Program-made: the position numbers and the translations under genes
Shown: positions 27,014 through 36,149 of the stretch, in pieces
Position numbering within the stretch: position 1 is the stretch's first letter
How the letters are laid out: the number at the start of each line of letters is the position of its first letter
Notes under the pieces: generated by a model
What the model was told of the DNA's origin: nothing
The model's database searches: none
Seen by the model: the letters and a program-made list of their open reading frames with translations, nothing else
DNA from: an uncultured Candidatus Poseidoniales archaeon
Lineage (GTDB): Archaea > Thermoplasmatota > Poseidoniia > Poseidoniales > Thalassarchaeaceae
NCBI GenBank assembly: GCA_902593945.1
Contig: CACJKA010000003.1
Coordinates: 53,864 to 117,863, forward strand
Direction of reading: 5' to 3'
DNA: 64,000 nt

Positions 27014-27807
27014 GATTTTGTAAATAATTTATCAATCAATAATGCAACTTCTAATAACAATACAATCGGACCTCCTACTAAGAACATAGATATTGGGTCT
27101 GGGGGAGATAGTACTGCTCCCAACAATAGTGCAAAGAACCAAATTATTCCTCTGTTTTCTATCAAACTCGATCTACTAATTATTTTAGTCCTTAATAGCA
27201 ACAATGTCACTAAAGGTGTTTGAAAACTCATTATTGATCCAAAGAAAAGACCAATTACAAATCCTAACCATGATTGTAATTGCCAGGTGTTAGTCAAACC
27301 AACACTGCTTGCATCATTTGCTAGAAAATCAAGAAGCATGGGAATTAGTATATTGTGAGCATAAATAGCCCCTATTATTCCAAGTCCAATTGAGGATAAG
27401 AATACTAAGAATAAACTGGTAAGTTTGGAACTATTTTGTTTAATCTTATTTTTATTCGATTTACTAATAATTTTACTTCCATTCCAAGACATATCTATCA
27501 TTATCATTGTAAATGCCATTGCGATTCCAATCTGAGTTGCAATTCTTAGTCGAAGTAAGATCACTTCCATTGGTTGAATAATAATTATTAATACTTCATC
27601 GGGAAGGTATCCATTAGCTTGTAATAGCCAACTAATTATATCACCTGAAAGTGGATAACCCAATACTAGACCAAAAATGAAGACGCCGATTAATAGAGTA
27701 ATTCTACCTCTCAGGTATCTAACTAAGTTTACAAATTCGGCCATAGGGATAATGTCCCTCTGCCTGTCATCCATGTAACTGCGTAGGCGTTCACTTACTG
27801 AATACAT
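26995..27807 (-). CDS. tatC: Sec-independent (twin-arginine) translocase subunit TatC
   Basis: Receptor core of the Tat export system in the cytoplasmic membrane. Six helices can be traced in 270 residues. The N-terminal cytoplasmic 'FVNLVRYLRGRI' corresponds to the TatC HLxELRxR motif, and the C-terminal 'LSPPDPISMFLVGGPIVLLLE' matches the highly conserved TPPDxxSQ...P..LLYE region with its Glu. It is more divergent than bacterial TatC; no TatA is visible nearby. It shares a reverse-strand run with the DRG GTPase, 15 bases downstream of that gene's stop. Confidence 0.8.
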   Translation of the reverse strand: MYSVSERLRSYMDDRQRDIIPMAEFVNLVRYLRGRITLLIGVFIFGLVLGYPLSGDIISWLLQANGYLPDEVLIIIIQPMEVILLRLRIATQIGIAMAFTMIMIDMSWNGSKIISKSNKNKIKQNSSKLTSLFLVFLSSIGLGIIGAIYAHNILIPMLLDFLANDASSVGLTNTWQLQSWLGFVIGLFFGSIMSFQTPLVTLLLLRTKIISRSSLIENRGIIWFFALLLGAVLSPPDPISMFLVGGPIVLLLEVALLIDKLFTKSQSSPK

Positions 27808-27822
27808 CGCTTGATAGATTTT

Positions 27823-28938
27823 CTATCTTCTCAGTATTATTGAAAGAATATCGCCATCTTTGAGGAGATGATCTAGGCCAACCCTTTGCCAATCGAATTT
27901 ACCGCTTGGCCCTTTAACTCTGGCATATCTAAATTTCCTTACAAAATCTCTATGTAATTTTACACAAACATCTCTAACTGTAGATGTGTCCTTGATAATT
28001 AGAGGTTCAACTAAATCTGCTTCCTGGCCCTGAGGCTTCAAGAAAACAGACATGAAATGTAGATTTTCGAATACAAAGTCTTTCATATTCTCAATACCTT
28101 TTCCTGTTTTCGCAGATACTTCTAGTACTGGCCAATTAAGTGGAATCATTTCCATAGTTCTTTGAATATCTTTTTCATTTGCTAAATCAACTTTATTTAT
28201 CACAACTACTGCATTACTGTAAACTCTATTACCGGCCAATGTGTCAACAATATGGTCATCAGTTACATTAGTTCTCAAAGTGACTGTTGCAGAAACTATC
28301 CCGAAACTCCTGACTATTTCTTGAATCTCTTCATGAGTCAGATTTGTTTGTTTAACAGTCGATCTAACAACGATTCCACCTTTATTTGATCTTGTGATGA
28401 ATACCTGCGGTTTCTTTTGATTTAGTCTCATTCCTGATCTCCATAATTCTAGATCTAATATGTCGAAATGAGATTCTTGAAATGGATCTAATACGTATAA
28501 TACCATATCAGAACCTCTAATTACATTAAGAATTTCTTTCCCTCTTCCTTTTCCTTCCGCTGCTCCCTTGATTAATCCTGGTAAGTCGAGAATTTGTATC
28601 TTAGCACCTTTATGCTCCATCAAACCGGGTATACAAGTCAGTGTAGTGAATGCAAAATTTCCAACTTCTGATTCCACTTCTGTCAACTGGGAGATAAGAC
28701 TTGATTTACCAACACTTGGGAAACCCACCAAGGCCACAGAAGCATCACCTGATTTCTTAACTTCGAAACCAGGCCCTCCCCCACTAGATTTAGCATGTGC
28801 CTGTGCTTTTTCTTTTCTTGCTTTCAATGCCGCAATTTTAGCCTTCAGTTTTCCAATGTGTGCATTTGTAGCTTTATTCTTCTGTGTTTTCCCAATTTCT
28901 TCTTCGAGAGATTTGATTTGTTCATCGATTGTTGCCAT
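27823..28938 (-). CDS. DRG-family GTPase with TGS domain
   Basis: Translation-associated GTPase of the Obg/DRG group conserved in archaea and eukaryotes. An N-terminal basic coiled coil (1-60) is followed by G1 'GFPSVGKSS' at about 72-80, the 'TTLTCIPG' switch, G3 'LDLPGLIKGAAEGKGRGKE' and G4 'VVINKVDLA' around 246. The C-terminal 80 residues are a TGS domain ('STVRDVCVKLHRDF'). Length 371 equals that of eukaryotic DRG1/2. Archaeal members probably act on ribosomes; partner proteins are not encoded nearby. Its start faces the next forward gene across a region with a perfect palindrome. Confidence 0.93.
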   Translation of the reverse strand: MATIDEQIKSLEEEIGKTQKNKATNAHIGKLKAKIAALKARKEKAQAHAKSSGGGPGFEVKKSGDASVALVGFPSVGKSSLISQLTEVESEVGNFAFTTLTCIPGLMEHKGAKIQILDLPGLIKGAAEGKGRGKEILNVIRGSDMVLYVLDPFQESHFDILDLELWRSGMRLNQKKPQVFITRSNKGGIVVRSTVKQTNLTHEEIQEIVRSFGIVSATVTLRTNVTDDHIVDTLAGNRVYSNAVVVINKVDLANEKDIQRTMEMIPLNWPVLEVSAKTGKGIENMKDFVFENLHFMSVFLKPQGQEADLVEPLIIKDTSTVRDVCVKLHRDFVRKFRYARVKGPSGKFDWQRVGLDHLLKDGDILSIILRR

Positions 28939-28970
28939 GACTATACCCCCTATCGCAACCGATGCTCATG

Positions 28971-28985
28971 TGACTGGCCCAGTCA
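28971..28985. repeat. Perfect 15-base palindrome between divergent genes
   Basis: The bases read TGACTGG-C-CCAGTCA, a perfect inverted repeat with a one-base centre. It lies in the 119-base gap between the divergent DRG GTPase and the hypothetical gene at 29058, 33 bases from the DRG start. A dimeric regulator site is possible; a short hairpin is the alternative. Confidence 0.5.
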
Positions 28986-29057
28986 TCTATTATTCAATTG
29001 AATGCCTAACCGATAGTTCATTGTGTACTTCTCTCTGGCTAGGCCCGAGGTACGAAC

Positions 29058-29741
29058 ATGGCAGATGTGATTCTAAATCTTGTTCATCATTCTAATTTTC
29101 AAAAATTAGTGTCAATGACTCTTCAAGAATTATTTGAAAAAGTAGAAGATAGTTCATTGAGAAATTATAGACCAGAATTAGATAGCCGATTTCATAGAGA
29201 TTTTGATGTTGATTTAGAAGGAGATATAATGGAATGGTCGGATAAAATTTCAGACTTAGTTATATCTGAGACAATATATTCTCAGCCAATAAAAGAATCT
29301 GAAATAGCAGAATTAACAATTTTACTGGCGAAATGGTGCTCATTTTCTGAATGGCGTTGCTGGGATGCCCGGCTCTTCTTATACGTGGAACCTATGTTGG
29401 AATACAATATTCCTAACTCTAATGACTTCCTTAAATTCTCCTTATGGGAGGATTTCATGTCTTCTTTATCCAAGACCGATAAAAAATCTTATTCAGAATC
29501 TGTAGTTCTTGATTGGATGAGTAGAAGAGAGGAATTAGGTGAAACAATGGAGCCATCCGAAGACCCTAGAATCTTACCAACAATGAGTTCCCATAGTACT
29601 TCTAGTGAATTATTACATATTTTTCTTGATAGTTTCGACTCAAAAAATATTAGTTTACTAATCGGCCGCGAATATTTAGAATATGAGTCTTGGAGTCTGA
29701 ATGGCAGTTATTTATATGATTTAGAGGAGATAGTTAAATGA
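29058..29741 (+). CDS. Hypothetical protein upstream of nadM
   Basis: 227 residues, acidic, soluble and probably all alpha-helical; no family recognised. Trp-rich stretches ('LLAKWCSFSEWRCWDARLF' near 90-108, 'VVLDWMSRREELGE' near 148-161) may be conserved cores. The ATG has 'gaggt' just upstream; a second ATG at 29115 would remove 19 residues. Its stop overlaps the nadM ATG in an ATGA arrangement, so the two proteins are probably made together. A link to NAD metabolism is only positional. Confidence 0.6.
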   Translation: MADVILNLVHHSNFQKLVSMTLQELFEKVEDSSLRNYRPELDSRFHRDFDVDLEGDIMEWSDKISDLVISETIYSQPIKESEIAELTILLAKWCSFSEWRCWDARLFLYVEPMLEYNIPNSNDFLKFSLWEDFMSSLSKTDKKSYSESVVLDWMSRREELGETMEPSEDPRILPTMSSHSTSSELLHIFLDSFDSKNISLLIGREYLEYESWSLNGSYLYDLEEIVK

Positions 29742-30349
29742 CAAAATTACCTTTGATACCGCCACCTCCTCAAGATATTCCCGAACCAGGTTTTGTAGTT
29801 CTGGGGCGTTTTCAACCATTTCATAATGGGCATGCCGCGATGATAACAGCAGCTGAAAAATATCGCGTTAATAATTGCCCCGAATTAAAACTAATTATTG
29901 CAGTAGGTTCTTCAAATAGGCCACAAACACTGACAAATCCTTGGTCAGATAAAGAAAGAATTGACATGATATCTTCATGGCTCAACAAAGTAAATATTGA
30001 AGCAAATATTGTTTCCATCCCAGATATTGAAGATCCTCCAAATTGGGTCAGTCATGCTGAGAAGTATCATGGTAAGTCTGGTATTTTCTTTAGTAGCGAC
30101 ATTCACTCATCTGAATTATATGAAATTTCCTTATGGCCAGTTATTTCTACATCACTTATAGAAAGAGACAGGTTTGAAGGATGGAGGGTCCGTGAGACCG
30201 CTAGAATGCTTTCTACAATTAATGATGAAAATGCAATTAAGATGATTCTAGGCCAGTCAGTTCCTGAAACAATTATTGATTTCTTGATATCAAATGATTG
30301 CCTCAAGAGACTCGCATTCTTGGGTGAAGGTGGAGAACCTGTTGGTTAA
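29738..30349 (+). CDS. nadM: Nicotinamide-nucleotide adenylyltransferase, archaeal type
   Basis: Transfers AMP to nicotinamide (or nicotinate) mononucleotide, one step before NadE. The nucleotidyltransferase motif 'GRFQPFHNGH' occupies residues 23-32, containing the (H/T)xGH signature. 'VGSSNRPQTLTNPWSDKERIDM' around 56-77 matches the archaeal NadM pattern, as does 'PVISTSLIERDRFEGW' near 132-147. The 17-residue proline-rich N-terminus ('PLIPPPPQDIPEPG') is an addition to the usual about 170-residue enzyme. The last four bases overlap the convergent lipoprotein gene. Confidence 0.9.
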   Translation: MTKLPLIPPPPQDIPEPGFVVLGRFQPFHNGHAAMITAAEKYRVNNCPELKLIIAVGSSNRPQTLTNPWSDKERIDMISSWLNKVNIEANIVSIPDIEDPPNWVSHAEKYHGKSGIFFSSDIHSSELYEISLWPVISTSLIERDRFEGWRVRETARMLSTINDENAIKMILGQSVPETIIDFLISNDCLKRLAFLGEGGEPVG

Positions 30350-32397
30350 CTCCAACTCAGGTCATCCGAAGAAAATGAGCAATCACCGTTACAAGTATCT
30401 ACAATATCTTCCAATTGAAGATATTTAAATGCCATATCTCTAGCTGAAAATAGACCCCCAATCGCATTATGGGCAGGGTGAGGTTCTTCACCATATTCGT
30501 TTCCATCAGGTGCGAGAATATATCCTCCATCAAAGAAAACTCCAACAGATCCGACATGAGTCTCATTCACTATATCAATGCCATAAGGGATGATGGTTGA
30601 TGAATCAAGAATTGGTATATTGGCTGTCCTCATCATTCTTGCGGACGAAATATTTGAAATTTGTAAATCACCTATTGAGAATAGGGTCATCAAATCATAA
30701 GGTTCAACTTCATTTAGGTATCCTTCCTCTCTAAGTGATAGGAATGTATCAGATTCAACTGAATCCCATAGAGTCTGCATAATAGAAATAGCGACTGCCC
30801 TATCTAGTTGACTTTCGTATCCCCATTCACTGGCAAATATGAAATGGAATCTATCGTATTGTGTACAGCGTTCTATGATATGAGAAAAGGAAGATCCTCC
30901 TGCCCAAAGAACTCCTCTATTCAGATCTGGTGAAAGACCGATTATCGATGGTCCCCGCAACCCTCCATTTGAATACCCTGTGTAAACTGGGTCAGAAACA
31001 TCTACTAAACTATTATTATTCATGTGTAATTCAGGTAATTCAGAACAAATCCCCATAAATGATTTTATCATTACTACCTGATTAATCATTGATTGTTCAA
31101 GTCTTTCTGCTTGGTGTTGGAAATAATTCATATCAAGAACAGCATATTCTATGCTAGTGATATCGTCACTTGCCCATCCATAAAAACTAGTTCCTAACAT
31201 TGCTGCATTATTTTCATTAGCCCATCCATGCAACCCTGAAGTATCTCCTGTTCCAAGGAATCCATGCCCCCATATTGTCAAATCAGCAGGTTCATTGACA
31301 GCAGTACCCGGAATTAATAACCAGAAAGGAATCTCTCTATTTTCTACAAAAACTGGTGTCCGATCTGTCTCTGAAGTCCTTCTGATTAAAGTTGGTGGAT
31401 AAAATGATTCAGTATATTGTGGAGCAGTATAAGTTCCTGAGATAAGCCAATGACTTGTATTCGTAGTCCCTTCAATAAATGATTCTTCTACGGTGACATC
31501 GTTACAGCCTATGCCGTCTTCACCAATTCTTTGCAAAGCATCATTTCTCATCTCAATAATTGGACCGATTATCGATTCAGTAGATGCTGTATGAAAGCTC
31601 CATGCAGTTTGTAAATGTTGGATCTGAATATCAGTATTTGATTCAATAAATGAGAACAAATTTTGAAAAGAACTCCTTCTATTTTCAATATCAATTGATG
31701 AAGTAATTACTTGATCTCTTAGCGCCGCAAAACCTTCTGGAGCGGGTACTAATTCTCCTGATTCGTCTATTAGACCCGATATTATCACGGCATAAGGTGT
31801 GTTATGTTCCAATGCTTCTATTGTTCTAATGTGAAGTATAGTCGGTTGATCAATCTCAGATCTAATATCAAGTTCAACCCAGTGTGCAACTAATTCGCCA
31901 GTTAATTTATTCATTAAAATTGTAGAGTGACCATCTTCTAAACTTTTTGAAATACTATATTGCCCTGCTAATTCTGACACATCAGGTTCAATTTCAAAAG
32001 CAGTCATAATCTGAGTATTAGGGCTTGCTCCATCAATTTGATTGATTATAGGGATATTGATTTGACTAGATGTTCCCGACCCAGGTATTGTATTTGGTGC
32101 ATAATTTATCCTTTTACCAGTAACGGTACTCGAGTCATCAACTAGGAACGCGTCGGAAGGAAAAGGTAGCATACAATGTATTGAGTTCGTATTGTCGCAC
32201 CCATCAATATGTGGTATTTCTAGAACTTCTTCAACATCTTCATAAAAACAACTTCCATCATCTATTGTAGCTTCTTCATTGTAATTTAATGAATCTGAAT
32301 CAGTACAACCGAGAGTTTCTAGAACTTCCTCCTTTACTCCAGTACATCCAGAGAGAATCATAGAGGTGCATAACAAAATTACGAGAAACTTATTCAT
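30346..32397 (-). CDS. Secreted lipoprotein with alpha/beta-hydrolase-like domain
   Basis: 683 residues. A lipoprotein signal peptide ends in 'SMILSGC' (Cys 18), so the protein is probably lipid-anchored outside the cell. Directly after comes one copy of the 'GCTDSDSLNYNEEATIDDGS' type motif, common in secreted proteins of marine bacteria. The body resembles large extracellular lipase/hydrolase proteins: 'CMLPFPSDAFLVDD' near 80-93, 'IWGHGFLGTGDTSG' near 370, and a nucleophile-elbow-like 'GYSNGGLRG' near 475. Catalytic function is inference. It ends four bases inside nadM on the opposite strand, and grpE lies upstream on the same strand. Confidence 0.7.
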   Translation of the reverse strand: MNKFLVILLCTSMILSGCTGVKEEVLETLGCTDSDSLNYNEEATIDDGSCFYEDVEEVLEIPHIDGCDNTNSIHCMLPFPSDAFLVDDSSTVTGKRINYAPNTIPGSGTSSQINIPIINQIDGASPNTQIMTAFEIEPDVSELAGQYSISKSLEDGHSTILMNKLTGELVAHWVELDIRSEIDQPTILHIRTIEALEHNTPYAVIISGLIDESGELVPAPEGFAALRDQVITSSIDIENRRSSFQNLFSFIESNTDIQIQHLQTAWSFHTASTESIIGPIIEMRNDALQRIGEDGIGCNDVTVEESFIEGTTNTSHWLISGTYTAPQYTESFYPPTLIRRTSETDRTPVFVENREIPFWLLIPGTAVNEPADLTIWGHGFLGTGDTSGLHGWANENNAAMLGTSFYGWASDDITSIEYAVLDMNYFQHQAERLEQSMINQVVMIKSFMGICSELPELHMNNNSLVDVSDPVYTGYSNGGLRGPSIIGLSPDLNRGVLWAGGSSFSHIIERCTQYDRFHFIFASEWGYESQLDRAVAISIMQTLWDSVESDTFLSLREEGYLNEVEPYDLMTLFSIGDLQISNISSARMMRTANIPILDSSTIIPYGIDIVNETHVGSVGVFFDGGYILAPDGNEYGEEPHPAHNAIGGLFSARDMAFKYLQLEDIVDTCNGDCSFSSDDLSWS

Positions 32398-32428
32398 ACT
32401 GTGTGCAGCAGCACCTCAGTTATCAATT

Positions 32429-32947
32429 TTATTTTTCTGAAACAATAACTTTCACTGGCCTTAATACACGTTCATGGAACAAATATCCTTCTTCAATTAC
32501 TTCAACTACCGTGCCTGGTTCCTTACCTTCAGGAACAGGAATTACTGCAATTGCCTCCATAAATGATGGATTAAATGCCTGGTCTAGGGCCTCTATTTTC
32601 TCTACTCCCTCATTTTCCAAAACAGTCTTCAACGTCTTCATAGTCATATTGACACCTTCAAGGAACTTTTCAGATTCACTATTCTCTATTGATATTGCTT
32701 TCTCTAAATAATCCAGTACAGGGAGAATTTTTGATGCTAGATTCATGCTAGAGAATTTCAATAAGGTATTTCTTTCTCTAGCATATCGTTGCCTTAGATT
32801 AACCATTTCTGCAGTAGAGTATTGTTTCTCTTTCTCTAACTCCTCAATTTTATCTTCAAGAACTTTAATTCGGTCGACATTTTCAATTTCCTCTGAATTA
32901 TTTTCATCAGATAACTCCTCAGTAGGCTCGTCACCCTCGTCTGCCAT
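32429..32947 (-). CDS. grpE: GrpE nucleotide exchange factor
   Basis: Releases ADP from DnaK. An acidic N-terminus is followed by the long coiled coil ('VLEDKIEELEKEKQYSTAEM', residues about 25-60), then the GrpE head with 'LPVLDYLEKAIS' and the C-terminal 'GTVVEVIEEGYLFHERVLRPVKVIV'. 172 residues from the ATG at 32947; the track's TTG five codons earlier is less likely. DnaK and DnaJ are not in the window. In archaea this system is thought to have come from bacteria; here it coexists with the thermosome at 59 kb. It lies 42 bases downstream of abce1. Confidence 0.92.
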   Translation of the reverse strand: MADEGDEPTEELSDENNSEEIENVDRIKVLEDKIEELEKEKQYSTAEMVNLRQRYARERNTLLKFSSMNLASKILPVLDYLEKAISIENSESEKFLEGVNMTMKTLKTVLENEGVEKIEALDQAFNPSFMEAIAVIPVPEGKEPGTVVEVIEEGYLFHERVLRPVKVIVSEK

Positions 32948-32989
32948 GCTGCTTGGTTTCAACCATCCTTCAAGAATCCAATGGTTATA

Positions 32990-34759
32990 TTACTCAATGT
33001 AGAAGTATTCTCCAGCGATTTTTTGTTCTCTGTCCTTTCTACTATTTGGTTTGTTAATACGTGGCCTATATGATTCATGGTCTCTTCGAAATGTCATATC
33101 AATATCTTTCAAGAATTTATTCATTCCTTTTCTGAGGGTTAACGGACCTACTGCGTTTCCATTTTTCCCTCCTTCCCCATCAAAAACTAGTAATGAATCA
33201 CTTACAATATCAATGAAATAGATATCATGATCTATTACCATTGCTGCTTTCTCATTACTTTCCATCGTCCTTCTTATGGCTTTTGCCGCTTCCATTCTTG
33301 CATTAGCATCAAGATGTGCACTTGGTTCGTCAAGAAGGTACAAATCAGCTTCTTTTCCTAGACAAATAGTAATACTAACTGCTTGCAATTCTCCACCGGA
33401 TAGCTTTTTTGCTTGCAAATCAACTAATTGATCAACTTGTAATGGTCTGACAACTTGTGTATGAAACTCGCCGCTCCTCCATTTATTGCCCAATTCTGAA
33501 TTCAGCCAATCTTCGACAGTTCCTTCGAATTCGGTGTGAACATGTTGAGATTTATAGGATATTTTTGCATCCATTGTACACCATCCTTGATCCGGCTCGA
33601 TTTCTCCTGCAATCATCTTGACCATGGTCGTTTTACCAGTTGCATTAGGTCCAACGACACCAACTACCTCTGCACTTCTAACCATGCCTTCTCCTGTTTT
33701 TAGATTGAAGTCACCTAGAGTTTTTTCCATATCTCCCCATTTCAAGATAGGAAGTCCAACTCCCTCTCCTCTGATCCTTCCTCGTAAAAACTCAATTTTT
33801 TTGTCTCTAATTCTCACATTTTCTTCGGGTAAATAACCCTCAAGATACATATTTATTGCACTTCTTGTAGATCTAGCGGGAGTAAAAATTCCGTACGCCG
33901 CTCTTTCTCCATAAACAATGTGAACTTGATCACAGAGTACATCTAGAATTGCTAAATCGTGCTCAACAACAATTACTCTCTTACCTCTTTCGGCAAGTTC
34001 TTGCAAAATTCTCACCATTCTCATTCTTTCGTAAATATCTAGATATGATGAAGGCTCATCAAAAAAGTATACATCTGCTTCTTTAAGAATTGTAGCACAA
34101 ATTGCAACTCTTTGTAATTCACCTCCTGAAAGACTCGATAGCCCTCTATCTAGCAAATGTGCAACTCCAACTAGGCTGGAATATTTTTCTAATTCTCCTC
34201 TTTCATCGACACGAGATAACAATCCTCTAACTTCTCCATCCCATAATTTTGGTAATTTGTCAATATTTTGTGGTTTCACAGCGATACTGATTCCTTCTTC
34301 TGCAACCAATCCAAGATAATCTCTAAGTTCTCCTCTAGGGAATGTAGAGATTATTTCTTCCCATTCTGGAGATGGATTTTTCCAATCGCCTAAATTTGGT
34401 TTTATTGCTCCCGATAAAATATTGATAGCAGTTGATTTGCCTACTCCATTCGGTCCAAGTATGCCAACAACCTGTTTTACTTTAGGAGCAGGTAATCTGA
34501 ATATTCTGAATGCATTTAGGCCATAACAATGAGTCATATCAGTTTCAAGTTCTTTTGGAAGATTAATGACAATTACGGCGTTACCTGGGCATAATCTTGC
34601 TCGATAAAAACAGGGTGGGCATGCTGTTTCTAGTATCTTGCATTTATTGTCCTCAACTTGTATACATTCTGCACCACACATGCCTGCATATTTCTCTAGA
34701 TATCTGAAAGCTTCACTCTTCGGTTTACACCTATCTTGAAGTAGTACCGCGACTTTCAC
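32990..34759 (-). CDS. ABCE1/Rli1 ribosome-recycling ATPase with altered Fe-S domain
   Basis: Splits ribosomes after termination. Two ABC domains are intact: Walker A 'GPNGVGKST' near 103 and 'GPNATGKTT' near 367, with 'LSGGELQRV' and 'LSGGELQAV' signatures and 'DEPSSYLD'/'DEPSAHLD'. The N-terminal 70 residues replace the canonical double [4Fe-4S] domain. 'DRCKPK' is kept, but the following CxxxCxxxCP is lost, and the second motif CxxCxxCxxxCP reads 'CPPCFYRARLCP', with Arg for the third Cys. Seven Cys remain (11, 28, 32, 40, 47, 50, 57). A GTG start is used, with 'ggaggag' upstream. 589 residues is normal. Confidence 0.93.
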   Translation of the reverse strand: MKVAVLLQDRCKPKSEAFRYLEKYAGMCGAECIQVEDNKCKILETACPPCFYRARLCPGNAVIVINLPKELETDMTHCYGLNAFRIFRLPAPKVKQVVGILGPNGVGKSTAINILSGAIKPNLGDWKNPSPEWEEIISTFPRGELRDYLGLVAEEGISIAVKPQNIDKLPKLWDGEVRGLLSRVDERGELEKYSSLVGVAHLLDRGLSSLSGGELQRVAICATILKEADVYFFDEPSSYLDIYERMRMVRILQELAERGKRVIVVEHDLAILDVLCDQVHIVYGERAAYGIFTPARSTRSAINMYLEGYLPEENVRIRDKKIEFLRGRIRGEGVGLPILKWGDMEKTLGDFNLKTGEGMVRSAEVVGVVGPNATGKTTMVKMIAGEIEPDQGWCTMDAKISYKSQHVHTEFEGTVEDWLNSELGNKWRSGEFHTQVVRPLQVDQLVDLQAKKLSGGELQAVSITICLGKEADLYLLDEPSAHLDANARMEAAKAIRRTMESNEKAAMVIDHDIYFIDIVSDSLLVFDGEGGKNGNAVGPLTLRKGMNKFLKDIDMTFRRDHESYRPRINKPNSRKDREQKIAGEYFYIE

Positions 34760-34825
34760 ACCCTCTCCTCCATAATCATATTCAATATGTCTTCTATAGT
34801 ATAACCTTATTCAGGTTGATTTTAA

Positions 34826-36076
34826 TTATAATGCAAAGAAACGAAATCTAACATAGATGTAAGCTGCTAGACCTATCTTCTCGGTTTTCGATAATTGTGT
34901 TCTTTGAGAAAAAACGTCTCCATCATTTTTCTCTATTTTCTTCATAATAGAATGATAAAATGTAGTCATAGCAGCAGGGGAATATCTACTAGATTTATCA
35001 AGAAGAGGGAACAATTTCATTCCTCTTTCTCTATACTTATCTGCTCTTTTAATGTATTCTTTAACAAACGGTTTCCACCCAGGATGTTTCAAAATATCTT
35101 TACCATTTTTCAAGTCCTTTTCTGAAATTCCAAATCTATTAAGGTCCTCGATTGGGAGATATATTCTATCTCTTTCGATATCTTCCGCAACGTCTCTTAG
35201 AATATTTGTTAGTTGCATATAAATTCCCCAAGATTCAGCATATTCTTTCGCTCTTTTATCATCATATCCGTATATTTCGATACATACGAGCCCGACGGTT
35301 GAAGCTACTTTGTAACAGTATGAATACAGGTCTTCAAAAGTTTCATACCTATTCCTATGAAAATCTTCTTCCATCCCGCTAATCATATCATCTAATAATT
35401 GTCTAGAAATTCCATATTTATTCACTGTATCTTTCAATGCTATAAATATTGGATCGGTAGACGTCATTTTACCATATGCAGTCGATAATTTCTTTCTGTA
35501 ATAGAATAATTGTGACATTTTATCATTGTAAGAAGATCTATCTAGGACAGGTACCCCATCTATTAATCTCTCAATTTTCGTCCTGTAGTCAATTGACTCC
35601 TGATCTTCTTCGGAACCTCCCGGAAAATAATCTATATAATCGCCATCAGCAATATCATCTGCTCTTCTACAAAATGCATAATAGGCCATGATTGATCTTC
35701 TTTCATTTTCTGGTAGATACTTAAATGAATGATAAAAATTTCCTGCTTCTCTACGAGTCAATTCTTCACAATAGTCATAAGCAGACTCTATGAGGTCATC
35801 GGGTAGTCTATTTTCTGCCCATAAAGCAGCATCAATATGGGAAAAAGGATTTACTAGTTCTCCCCTGGAGCCAATTACTCCCATGAAGAATGCACCTTCT
35901 CTCAGAGTTTCTAAGGCAGTAATGCTAATTGCATGAACTGCTTCTTTAGTCACGTTTACTGCTTTGCGAACTTTCTCAATTGGGACGGAATTATTTTCCT
36001 CTGTAACTAGAGATATAGATCTACCTTGGTCATACATGACCTCTGGTTCGGAATCAATAATCTGTCTCCCAGGCAT
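34826..36076 (-). CDS. Phytoene/squalene synthase family protein (CrtB-like)
   Basis: Head-to-head prenyl transferase of 416 residues. The two Asp-rich sites are visible: 'CRRADDIADGDY' at about 137-148 and 'LTNILRDVAEDIERDRIYLP' at about 287-306. The motif around 'SRQLLDDMISGMEEDF' also fits CrtB. About 95 residues precede the usual start of the fold ('YDYCEELTRREAGNFY'), an unusual N-terminal extension of unknown role. Products could be phytoene, for retinal or carotenoids, or squalene. Its paralogue lies 73 bases upstream on the same strand, and no desaturase or cyclase is in the window. Confidence 0.85.
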   Translation of the reverse strand: MPGRQIIDSEPEVMYDQGRSISLVTEENNSVPIEKVRKAVNVTKEAVHAISITALETLREGAFFMGVIGSRGELVNPFSHIDAALWAENRLPDDLIESAYDYCEELTRREAGNFYHSFKYLPENERRSIMAYYAFCRRADDIADGDYIDYFPGGSEEDQESIDYRTKIERLIDGVPVLDRSSYNDKMSQLFYYRKKLSTAYGKMTSTDPIFIALKDTVNKYGISRQLLDDMISGMEEDFHRNRYETFEDLYSYCYKVASTVGLVCIEIYGYDDKRAKEYAESWGIYMQLTNILRDVAEDIERDRIYLPIEDLNRFGISEKDLKNGKDILKHPGWKPFVKEYIKRADKYRERGMKLFPLLDKSSRYSPAAMTTFYHSIMKKIEKNDGDVFSQRTQLSKTEKIGLAAYIYVRFRFFAL

Positions 36077-36149
36077 ACTACTTTCATATTGAGCCCAATA
36101 GATTCACTCTTGAACTTCACGCTGAGTTGTACAACCCATGAATCATCAT

